From JAKLQJ01 sp964534135 (GTDB lineage: Bacteria; Elusimicrobiota; Elusimicrobia; Elusimicrobiales; UBA9959), in the NCBI GenBank assembly GCA_964534135.1, contig CAZHQC010000135.1, positions 1 through 5,341 of the forward strand: 5,341 nt of DNA, read 5' to 3'. Under the pieces are notes generated by a model. It made no database searches, was not told the DNA's origin, and worked only from the letters and a program-made list of their open reading frames with translations. The first letter of the stretch is position 1; every line of letters begins with the position of its first letter. Positions 1-5,339 of the stretch are shown here, piece by piece. A program made the position numbers and the translations under genes.

Positions 1-78
1 GGAAGTAAAAAAGCCAAAACCGATTCATTAAGAGATATTCTTTGTTGTTTTTTGATATTTGTGGTTGGCAACTGGTAG

Positions 79-101
79 TTTAAGGATCTTTTTAAGGTCT
101 T
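79..101. repeat. Short imperfect tandem repeat upstream of promoter
   Basis: Two adjacent near-identical units, TTTAAGGATCTT (79-90) and TTTAAGGTCTT (91-101), lie directly upstream of the -35 box of the kinase promoter. Tandem half-sites in this position can be activator or repressor sites, but the repeat is short and the DNA is AT-rich, so chance is a real alternative. No regulator family is recognised. Confidence 0.3.
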
Positions 102-108
102 AGTGCCC

Positions 109-137
109 TTGACAAAGTTGCGATAGGATTTTATCCT
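109..137 (+). promoter_or_regulatory. Sigma-70-type promoter of the kinase gene
   Basis: A perfect -35 hexamer TTGACA (109-114) is followed after exactly 17 bp by TATCCT (132-137), which matches the TATAAT consensus at four of six positions. Transcription would start near 144, giving an untranslated leader of about 52 nt before the ATG at 196. The -10 box is embedded in an inverted repeat (separate entry), so this promoter is probably regulated rather than constitutive. Confidence 0.65.
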
Positions 138-139
138 AT
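123..139. promoter_or_regulatory. Candidate operator: perfect inverted repeat over the -10 box
   Basis: ATAGGAT-TTT-ATCCTAT is a perfect 7-bp inverted repeat with a 3-bp centre. The right arm contains most of the -10 hexamer and the left arm lies in the spacer. A homodimeric repressor bound here would exclude RNA polymerase. The alternative is a weak stem-loop, but it lies upstream of the predicted transcription start, so a DNA-level role is more likely. The cognate regulator is not in the window. Confidence 0.45.
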
Positions 140-195
140 ACCTGTAAGGTAATCAGTATTATTAGCATAAACGGAGATGTTATACGGGTATTTTT

Positions 196-2826
196 ATGAG
201 AAAATTCATTAGAAAAACCTGGGTGGTTTTACTTTCAGCCATTATTGTTTATGGCTTGATTTCTTTTGGCATGGGAACCTATGCTAAGGCAACCAGCACA
301 ACCACCGTTAGAGATGACTCTCATACTCAAGGGAGACCTTCCCACGAATCAACTATTGGCGATACTCATCATCATACGCGTCCTTCTCGTGAAACTCACA
401 CAAATACTTTAGCCGCAGAGTTTTATCCCAATTTGGCTCCTGATGACCCAAGATTAATGTTTTATTTATTTCGTGATAATGTAAAGGACCATCCTGTGGT
501 TTCAGCGCGGGCGCTCTTAAAAATATTTAGGAAGATAGATGATGATAATGAGGCTCAGCGTTTTATAGGGAATAATGTCGGCAATATAGTCAAACTTATA
601 ATCTCAATAGAGGATATGAAAACCAAGAAAACAATTCGGCCGGAAATGTATACAAGGATGATGGAAAGATTTGCTAAGTTAGGTATTTCCCCTCAGCAGG
701 TAATGGGCGCGGGCGCTCCCGGTGGCAGTCGCACCGGTGGTAGTCTCATCGGTGGCAGTCGCACCGGTGGTAGTCTCACCGGTGCGAAAGAGGAGCCGAA
801 AGAAGGACCGGAGTTTGTAAATACAATGGTTAGAGCTGTTATGGAAGTTAGAGAGAATTTTGATGAAGATCCTGACGCCACAGTAAGCAATTTAGCAACT
901 CTTAAAGAACAGTTCCCGGATAATTCAGCGGTACTATCTACGGTTTCAGAGTATTATAATGAACTGCAAAAATTCGATGAAGCGGAAGAAACAGCTTCAG
1001 ATGCGATAAAATTAAATCCTAAAAATACTGATGCGTATAAAGCCAGAGCTATGGCTAGAATTAGTATGGAAGATAAAAAAGGAGCGCTTGAAGATGTAAA
1101 AAAGGCGATGGAAATTGATCCTCAAGATGAATCTTCTAAAATTTTGTCGATTTTAATCGCGAGCAGTAAAGAAGCGCCGGATTTAAAAACCGTAGCGTCT
1201 ATTGAGGCTATGAAAGACGCCATTAGCGCAGTTGAAGAATCTGTTTCCGATTTAACTGATGATAAAAAGGGTAGCGGTTCAAATAAATTGGGCTCAGCCG
1301 GGCAACTTTTAACAGAAAAAGATTTAGAAGAAAAAGGTTCTCAAGCTAGTAATTTCAGTAAATCCAAATTATTTCTAAAAAAGGCCGCGGCTAAAAACAG
1401 TTTGGGCGATTATGCCGATGCTGTTAAATACGCGTCTGTGGCTATAAAGGAAGATTCAAACAATGTGAATGCTTATTTGGAAAGAGCTATGGCGAATAAT
1501 TTTCTTGGTCATTATGATAGGGCCATAAGCGATGCTTCAAAAGCGCTTGAAAAAGATTCCGGCAATGTTCAAGCATTGAATATACGTTCATGGGCTTTAA
1601 ATAAAAAAGGCAGTTTTCGTCAAGCAGGCGGAGACGCTACGGCCGCTATAAAGTTAAATCCTAATTTTGCCGATGCGTGGTTCAATCGCGCCAATGCCAA
1701 TAAAAAAATGGGTGATTATAAGCAGATGCTCCAAGATTATAGGCAAGCTGCTTTGCTTTCAAAAAATTACAATTCTCATTACAGAGATGCTGTGGCGCAA
1801 TATGCGAAAAATGTGCCCGGATTTACTTATGACAGTTCCCTGCTTCAAAAATCCTCATCTGCGCCGGATTCACCTTTAAGAAAGTTTTTTGTATTACTTG
1901 GTTTTACCATAACGGGTGGTTTGCTTATTGGTTTGGGTTTTATGCATATGGCTTCAAATAAAATGGTAAGAGCTACGGCAAATGGTGTTATAACTCAACC
2001 CGATGAAATTTCACCTGATGTTTTTTATGAAGGGGTGGCTTCCGGTAAATATACCATAATCAGAAAGATAGGCGCAGGGGGCATGGGCATGGTTTATGAG
2101 GCCATAGATCAAACCTTGGAAAGAAAAGTCGCCATAAAGAAAATGAATAATGAGATTAAGGTAAATAAAAGGGAGAAACAAAGATTTCTGCAGGAAGCAA
2201 GAATGGTTGCTCTTCTGCAACATCCAAATATAGTTGAGATCTATACGATTTTTGAAGAAGATACCAATGTTTATCTTGTTTTCGAATATATAGCTGGTAG
2301 AACCTTGGATGTAATACTTGGCGATGAAGTGCGTATGTCCTTTGAAAGAAGCAAGAGCGTATTTGAAGATGTTACAAAAGCTCTGATATATGCTCATTCC
2401 AAAGATATTGTGCATAGAGATTTGAAACTTTCAAATATAATGATAGACGATGAAGAGGGTTTTGTTAAGGTGATGGATTTTGGTCTTGCGAGAAAAGCTA
2501 TGGAATCTATGGCGAGGTTAACCAATGTGGAAATAGTGGGCAGTCCCGCTTATATGGCTCCTGAGCAGGATAGCGGAGCAAGTGGAAAACAATGTGATGT
2601 TTTCGCCCTTGGAGTTTGTCTTTATGAAGTTCTTACAGGGGATTTGCCATTTAAAGGACCGGATTTTCATAATCAAAAAGAACAGAAACTCTATACGCCG
2701 GTAAGTTCTATCGCTCCCGCGGTGCCTGTAGGCGTGGATGAATTAATTGCTAAAACTTTAGAGCCTGATCCTGAGAAGAGATTTCAATCAGTTGAAGAAT
2801 GGCAGACGGCTTTTCTTAGGCTTTAA
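196..2826 (+). CDS. Receptor-like Ser/Thr protein kinase with periplasmic TPR region
   Basis: An 876-residue predicted membrane kinase. Residues 1-32 form a signal peptide (basic RKFIRK, hydrophobic 9-25, A-K-A cleavage site before T33). Residues 41-70 are a His-rich 15-residue tandem repeat, and 176-195 a Gly/Ser/Thr repeat. TPR-like units lie at about 242-275, 277-310, 388-421, 423-456, 457-490 and 491-524. A membrane span (about 564-586) precedes a complete Hanks-type kinase (about 618-873): glycine loop GAGGMGMV 626-633, VAIK lysine K648, alpha-C glutamate E667, HRDLKLSN with D742, K744 and N747, DFG 761-763, APE 788-790, D801 of the F-helix and R862. All catalytic residues are present, and the RD motif suggests control by activation-loop phosphorylation, with T776 or S783 possible. 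The implied topology is periplasmic TPR region and cytoplasmic kinase. The ATG at 196 has only a weak ribosome site (GGGT, 186-189) but gives a normal signal peptide. Kinase identity is certain; ligand and substrates are unknown. Confidence 0.95.
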   Translation: MRKFIRKTWVVLLSAIIVYGLISFGMGTYAKATSTTTVRDDSHTQGRPSHESTIGDTHHHTRPSRETHTNTLAAEFYPNLAPDDPRLMFYLFRDNVKDHPVVSARALLKIFRKIDDDNEAQRFIGNNVGNIVKLIISIEDMKTKKTIRPEMYTRMMERFAKLGISPQQVMGAGAPGGSRTGGSLIGGSRTGGSLTGAKEEPKEGPEFVNTMVRAVMEVRENFDEDPDATVSNLATLKEQFPDNSAVLSTVSEYYNELQKFDEAEETASDAIKLNPKNTDAYKARAMARISMEDKKGALEDVKKAMEIDPQDESSKILSILIASSKEAPDLKTVASIEAMKDAISAVEESVSDLTDDKKGSGSNKLGSAGQLLTEKDLEEKGSQASNFSKSKLFLKKAAAKNSLGDYADAVKYASVAIKEDSNNVNAYLERAMANNFLGHYDRAISDASKALEKDSGNVQALNIRSWALNKKGSFRQAGGDATAAIKLNPNFADAWFNRANANKKMGDYKQMLQDYRQAALLSKNYNSHYRDAVAQYAKNVPGFTYDSSLLQKSSSAPDSPLRKFFVLLGFTITGGLLIGLGFMHMASNKMVRATANGVITQPDEISPDVFYEGVASGKYTIIRKIGAGGMGMVYEAIDQTLERKVAIKKMNNEIKVNKREKQRFLQEARMVALLQHPNIVEIYTIFEEDTNVYLVFEYIAGRTLDVILGDEVRMSFERSKSVFEDVTKALIYAHSKDIVHRDLKLSNIMIDDEEGFVKVMDFGLARKAMESMARLTNVEIVGSPAYMAPEQDSGASGKQCDVFALGVCLYEVLTGDLPFKGPDFHNQKEQKLYTPVSSIAPAVPVGVDELIAKTLEPDPEKRFQSVEEWQTAFLRL
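316..405 (+). repeat. Degenerate 45-bp tandem repeat encoding His-rich segment
   Basis: Two adjacent 45-base units (316-360 and 361-405) encode residues 41-55 and 56-70 of the kinase. The peptides align as D-[S/T]-H-x3-R-P-S-x-E-[S/T], with six identical and two similar positions of fifteen. Together they carry six histidines, including HHH at 58-60. The DNA has diverged more than the protein pattern. It lies at the extreme N-terminus of the mature protein, on the periplasmic side in the proposed topology. Confidence 0.5.
721..780 (+). repeat. In-frame minisatellite, 2 x 30 bp (4 x 15 bp)
   Basis: Two 30-base units (721-750 and 751-780) differ at one base (T749 against C779). Each consists of two related 15-mers, GGTGGCAGTCGCACC and GGTGGTAGTCTCA[T/C]C. 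They encode GGSRT-GGSLI-GGSRT-GGSLT, residues 176-195, a flexible linker between the N-terminal helical region and the first TPR-like block. The unit is a multiple of three, so copy changes would alter linker length without breaking the frame. The segment is clearly GC-richer than the rest of the gene. Confidence 0.85.
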
Positions 2827-3188
2827 GAAACAATTACTCCCCCATTTGGAAGCTCAGATTTAAATTGGTCGTCTGATGCGCATAGCGCTTTGATACGACA
2901 CCCAGCATAGCCTTGAGTTAAAGGCGCGACGAATGAGTAGGCTTTTAGCTGGAACAAGGAAGCAATGCTTCATCAGATGCAAGGAGCTCTGCGACTTGCC
3001 TGTGAATGAAGAGCAACGAAGAAATCAATAAAATATAAGCTTCTCCTTAGGAGCTGGCTAATTTTTGGCTACAACGTCGTCACTCATCGCTCACAGACTG
3101 CAAGAGTATGCTCTCTCTTTGTTTCTTGTTTCGTTCAAAAAGTAGCCTGTCAAATAGGGAATTAATTATTTCTTAAAGCCTTAGACTT

Positions 3189-3200
3189 AGTTAAATAACT
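3189..3200. promoter_or_regulatory. Candidate operator: AGTTA-AA-TAACT palindrome
   Basis: A perfect 5-bp inverted repeat with a 2-bp centre ends immediately upstream of where the -35 element of the downstream promoter would lie (3201-3206). Its position fits a regulator site for the lipoprotein gene. It is short and AT-rich, so chance is possible. Confidence 0.25.
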
Positions 3201-3220
3201 TTCCCGCATTAAATTGATTT

Positions 3221-3229
3221 TGATATACT
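3221..3229 (+). promoter_or_regulatory. Extended -10 promoter of the lipoprotein gene
   Basis: TG-A-TATACT is an extended -10 motif: TGn followed by a hexamer matching TATAAT at five of six positions. No good -35 is visible 17 bp upstream (TTCCCG, 3201-3206), which is typical for extended -10 promoters. Transcription would start about seven bases later, near 3236-3237. That is the first base of the palindromic element and of its ATG. The mRNA would then begin with the structured element as its entire 5' leader. Confidence 0.5.
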
Positions 3230-3236
3230 AAACCCA

Positions 3237-3323
3237 ATGACCCGACCACCTACCTATTTGCCTTTGGCAAATGTTGATTTAAAATTTGAGGCGACTTATA
3301 GTCGCAGGCAGGTGGTAGGGTGA
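3237..3323 (+). repeat. Palindromic three-way-junction element, copy 1
   Basis: An 87-nt element from ATGACCC to GGGTGA. The outer stem pairs 3240-3255 with 3306-3321: 14 pairs, with mismatches G3244/A3317 and A3252/C3309. Inside are hairpin 1, ATTTGCC-TTT-GGCAAAT (3256-3272), and hairpin 2, GCGACT-TAT-AGTCGC (3291-3305), joined by 18 AT-rich bases. Its right end supplies the GTG start (3320-3322) and the upstream AGGTGG (3310-3315) of the lipoprotein gene. The two mismatches suggest it is the more decayed copy. Copy 2 is at 4573-4654. The family is not recognised by name; the form is reminiscent of REP/BIME, IS200/IS605-derived elements, or Rickettsia palindromic elements. Confidence 0.85.
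3237..3323 (+). CDS. Possible 28-residue leader peptide inside element copy 1
   Basis: Starting at the first ATG of the element, 28 sense codons run to a TGA at 3321-3323. The peptide begins MTRPPTYLPLAN and ends RRQVVG. The stop overlaps the GTG of the lipoprotein gene as GTGA, a classic geometry for translational coupling. No Shine-Dalgarno precedes the ATG, but the predicted transcription start lies on it, so translation would be leaderless. The first residues parallel MTLPPTYCPEDN at the same place in copy 2, but that similarity follows from the shared DNA arm. This may be a chance frame created by the insertion. Confidence 0.25.
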   Translation: MTRPPTYLPLANVDLKFEATYSRRQVVG

Positions 3324-4555
3324 AAAAAATATATTATCTATTGCCTGTTTTTGTTTTATTGTTTTCATCTTGTTCGATGATTAAATCAAAAGTTTCCAGG
3401 TATTATTTATCTAAAGCTGAAAAAATACATAAAGCCAATATTTTAAGCGATAAAGATTTAAAGAAGGCTTATGTTTATATAGAGAAGAGTCTTCAATATA
3501 ATCCGCAAGCGTTTAAAGCTCTTAATTTACTGGAAGATTTAACAGATTCCGCTTACAGGGGCGGTTATAGCGATGCTCTTGAAATGGAAGTAAATGTTCT
3601 TAAAAAATACCTTAATAAAAATCCTTATAATTGGAATGCCTATCTTTTAATTATAAACGCCCTGGCCTTAAGAGGGGATGTGTTTGTCTTAAATGAAATA
3701 GCGGGAAATTTATTGGTGACGACGGAATTTTTAAAAGGTAAAAACGCGAAAGATAAAAATTATTTTCATGCTAATCTTACACTTGGTTTATGTTATGGAA
3801 CGATTATTCCTTGGATAGAATCAGAAGGTTATTTAAATATAAATAGAAATCCCCAAAAAGTTATAGAGAAAACCAAGGAATATATGGAATATATGGATAA
3901 GCTCTATGAAGTAAGTGTGCTTATCAAAAAAATGGCGGCAAGTGATAAAATTTTGAAAAAAAATGCTTTACCGCGCTTATTAAATTCTTACAATATTTCT
4001 CTTGAAGATATTATGAAAAACAAAGCGGAAGTATTGAGAATGAAAGCGATAGCGGAAAAGATTAAAACCGACAAGCAATTTATTAAAGGGATAAGCATGA
4101 CTGTTGAAGGTAATGTACAGTTTATGAAAAAAGATTTTTCAAAAGCGCGTATTATGTATGCGGGAGCTGTGGGAAATTATCCGGACTTTATCGATGCTAA
4201 AAAGCAAATAGCGGAAATTGATTTTCAGCAAGGCGCCTTACTGGCTATTACGGGTGATAAAAAATCGGCTATACAATTATTATATAAAGCTTATGAAGAA
4301 ACGGATGATATTATAGAATTGCTTGAAAGAGGCAATCAGATGCCATTTGTTTCAAAAAGTAAATTTTCGGCCGAGACATATTCTCTTAAGGCAGCTATTA
4401 TATCCGCCATTAATGCTTTGAAAAAAGGTAATGCTAGAAGTAAGCTGGCGCTTGAAAGAGAGTTTAAGTATTATTTAGATAAGGCCGTAAAACACAATCC
4501 TGAAAATCGTCTTGCCAGAGATCTGCTGGACCGTTATGCCAGAGAAGGTTTTTAA
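3320..4555 (+). CDS. TPR-like putative lipoprotein
   Basis: A 411-residue protein starting at GTG. The N-terminus (two lysines, hydrophobic stretch, LLFSSC) resembles a lipoprotein signal with acylated Cys at residue 18. Phe at -3 is not canonical, so an ordinary signal peptide or anchor is possible. Ser at +2 would be compatible with outer-membrane sorting. The rest is almost wholly helical, with degenerate TPR-like segments near 46-79, 86-120, 260-293, 296-326 and 370-400 (for example YVYIEKSLQYNPQAFKALN and YLDKAVKHNPENRLARDLL). No catalytic motif is seen, so a scaffold or assembly role is likely. The start is set by an in-frame TAG at 3299-3301, leaving GTG 3320 as the only plausible initiator. 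That GTG belongs to palindromic element copy 1; before the presumed insertion the start would have been ATG-AAA-AAA-ATA. The next gene follows after 17 nt, so the two are probably cotranscribed. Specific function is unknown. Confidence 0.85.
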   Translation: MKKIYYLLPVFVLLFSSCSMIKSKVSRYYLSKAEKIHKANILSDKDLKKAYVYIEKSLQYNPQAFKALNLLEDLTDSAYRGGYSDALEMEVNVLKKYLNKNPYNWNAYLLIINALALRGDVFVLNEIAGNLLVTTEFLKGKNAKDKNYFHANLTLGLCYGTIIPWIESEGYLNINRNPQKVIEKTKEYMEYMDKLYEVSVLIKKMAASDKILKKNALPRLLNSYNISLEDIMKNKAEVLRMKAIAEKIKTDKQFIKGISMTVEGNVQFMKKDFSKARIMYAGAVGNYPDFIDAKKQIAEIDFQQGALLAITGDKKSAIQLLYKAYEETDDIIELLERGNQMPFVSKSKFSAETYSLKAAIISAINALKKGNARSKLALEREFKYYLDKAVKHNPENRLARDLLDRYAREGF

Positions 4556-4572
4556 TAAAACCCGAGGTTATC

Positions 4573-4654
4573 ATGACCCTACCACCTACTTATTGTCCTG
4601 AGGACAATCAAAAGAAACATATACCCACTAGTGGGCAAGTAGGTGGTAGGGTGA
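4573..4654 (+). repeat. Palindromic three-way-junction element, copy 2
   Basis: An 82-nt element from ATGACCC to GGGTGA. The outer stem is perfect over 16 bp (4576-4591 with 4637-4652). Hairpin 1 is ATTGTCC-TGA-GGACAAT (4592-4608) and hairpin 2 is CCCAC-TA-GTGGG (4624-4635), joined by 15 AT-rich bases. The first 22 bases match copy 1 at 20 positions and the last 20 at 18; the interior is different in sequence but folds the same way. Removing 78 bases joins GAGGTTATC-ATG directly to ATATTTTTT, the start of a signal peptide. Because 78 is divisible by three and contains no in-frame stop, the downstream gene remains open through the element. Confidence 0.88.
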
Positions 4655-5313
4655 TATTTTTTATCCTTTTAATTCTTCTTAGCGTAAATTTAGCCTTCGC
4701 CGGAGAAAATGTTGAATCTTCAACAGCCACTCCTAAAAATGGATATAAAATCTATCCCAAAAGTAGTTCTCTGACATTGAATATGGAGAAAACCAGGCAT
4801 GATTCAATGGCGAGTCTTGATTATTCCGTTAAATGGGATTTTAGCGATATAGCCTCTTTCAATATATTTTCAAAAAAATTTTATTCAAGTTTAAATCCTA
4901 TCGGACGATGGGATATTACCGATAATACTAAATTTAAAATGTATGGTTTTTCCATTAATCCATGGCGGATTATTATTGAAAAAAAAGAAAAACCGGTTCA
5001 GAGCTCGGGTATTTTCATAGATAGAGAAAAAGATGAGAATTCCAAGCCTCATTATAAAAAGAAAGTGCGTTTTTCTTTGTATCCCATTTATAATGAATTA
5101 ACAAAAGATATGGATGCTCAAATTAAGAATATGCTGCTTAAGGAGTCATTTAAGGGAAGGCTTCCCGGTTGGGAAGGCACGAGTAAAAAAACAAAAAAAC
5201 TTTTCTTTAATGATTTATTATTTATAGATGATGCTTGGGATCTTCCTGTGATAACCGGGGCAAGAGGCGGTCTTGAGTATCTAGGCTCCGAAGAAAAAAA
5301 GAAAAAAGAATAA
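4573..5313 (+). CDS. Exported protein of unknown function, N-terminus encoded by palindromic element
   Basis: I do not recognise the family. From ATG 4573 it has 246 residues, and residues 1-26 (MTLPPTYCPEDN to QVGGR) come from the element. Then follows a signal-peptide core (VIFFILLILLSVNLAFA, residues 27-43) with a likely cut between A43 and G44, leaving about 203 residues. The mature part is Lys-rich, with alternating aromatic and polar stretches suggesting beta structure, no cysteines, no further membrane span and a charged EEKKKKE tail. Two starts are possible. ATG 4573 has GAGG five bases upstream (4564-4567), outside the stem. GTG 4651 at the right end of the element has AGGTGG (4641-4646) and gives 220 residues with the signal core directly at the N-terminus. 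The ATG is listed for its better ribosome site; by analogy with copy 1, GTG may also be used. Probably cotranscribed with the lipoprotein gene; a periplasmic or outer-membrane role is inferred from export only. Confidence 0.8.
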   Translation: MTLPPTYCPEDNQKKHIPTSGQVGGRVIFFILLILLSVNLAFAGENVESSTATPKNGYKIYPKSSSLTLNMEKTRHDSMASLDYSVKWDFSDIASFNIFSKKFYSSLNPIGRWDITDNTKFKMYGFSINPWRIIIEKKEKPVQSSGIFIDREKDENSKPHYKKKVRFSLYPIYNELTKDMDAQIKNMLLKESFKGRLPGWEGTSKKTKKLFFNDLLFIDDAWDLPVITGARGGLEYLGSEEKKKKE

Positions 5314-5315
5314 AT

Positions 5316-5339
5316 GTAGTGGCAAAGCTTGCTTTGCCA
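5316..5339 (+). repeat. REP-like GTAG + hairpin (alternatively transcript end)
   Basis: The tetranucleotide GTAG (5316-5319) is followed directly by a perfect 8-bp hairpin, TGGCAAAG-CTTG-CTTTGCCA (5320-5339), three bases after the stop codon of the last gene. GTAG or GGAG at the 5' foot of a hairpin is the signature of REP sequences mobilised by RAYT transposases. No T-tract is visible in the two bases remaining, so a rho-independent terminator cannot be confirmed, although a stem here would still stabilise the 3' end of the message. The window ends before a second, inverted unit could be seen. Confidence 0.55.

Larger units (their letters stand above)
2827..3236. other. 410-bp non-coding gap with elevated GC and small hairpins
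   Basis: No convincing reading frame exists here on either strand. The stretches 2881-2940 and 2941-3000 are each 50% GC by my count and 3061-3120 is 45%, against 22% and 28% in two lines of the next gene (3421-3480 and 4081-4140). Small stem-loops are visible: GCGC-ATA-GCGC (2878-2888), GAAGC-AAT-GCTTC (2959-2971) and CTCC-TTA-GGAG (3043-3053). GCAAG (2979-2983) can pair with CTTGC (2995-2999), and TCTGATG (2872-2878) with CATCAGA (2971-2977). It could be a structured RNA, a dispersed intergenic repeat, or a decayed foreign segment; the sequence alone does not decide. No clear rho-independent terminator follows the kinase gene. The last 60 bases become AT-rich and hold a promoter. Confidence 0.5.

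Noticed and set aside
1..78. Possible 3' end of an upstream gene: frame 1 is open to TAG at 76-78, and frame 2 ends at TAA 29-31 with a Lys-rich tail (EVKKPKPIH).
   Set aside because: Both fragments are too short to judge and compete with each other. Upstream sequence is needed to decide, so neither is annotated.
177..212. Short upstream frame starting at ATG 177 next to GGAG and overlapping the kinase start.
   Set aside because: Only 11 codons, and the GGAG runs straight into the ATG, which is too close for a working ribosome site.
736..743. GGTGGTAG in the kinase minisatellite, also present in the palindromic element arms.
   Set aside because: Only eight bases are shared, inside a Gly-rich coding repeat with no palindrome around it, so a coincidence of GGT/GGC codons is the simplest reading.
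693..890. Minus-strand 65-codon frame with a Pro/Arg/Leu repeat.
   Set aside because: It is antisense to the Gly/Ser minisatellite of the kinase gene. Its repeat is the complement of that one, and it has no start signal of its own.
1667..1879. Plus-strand 70-codon frame inside the kinase gene.
   Set aside because: It is an out-of-frame shadow of the last TPR-like repeat and the juxtamembrane region.
2011..2415. Minus-strand 134-codon frame.
   Set aside because: It lies wholly opposite the most conserved kinase motifs (glycine loop to catalytic loop). The translation shows no recognisable domain.
3103..3114. AGAG-TATG-CTCT stem as a terminator.
   Set aside because: The stem is only 4 bp and AT-balanced, with no clean T-run at the expected distance.
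3237..4654. A two-repeat CRISPR-like array.
   Set aside because: The copies are 1.3 kb apart with a full gene between them, have divergent interiors, and sit on gene starts.
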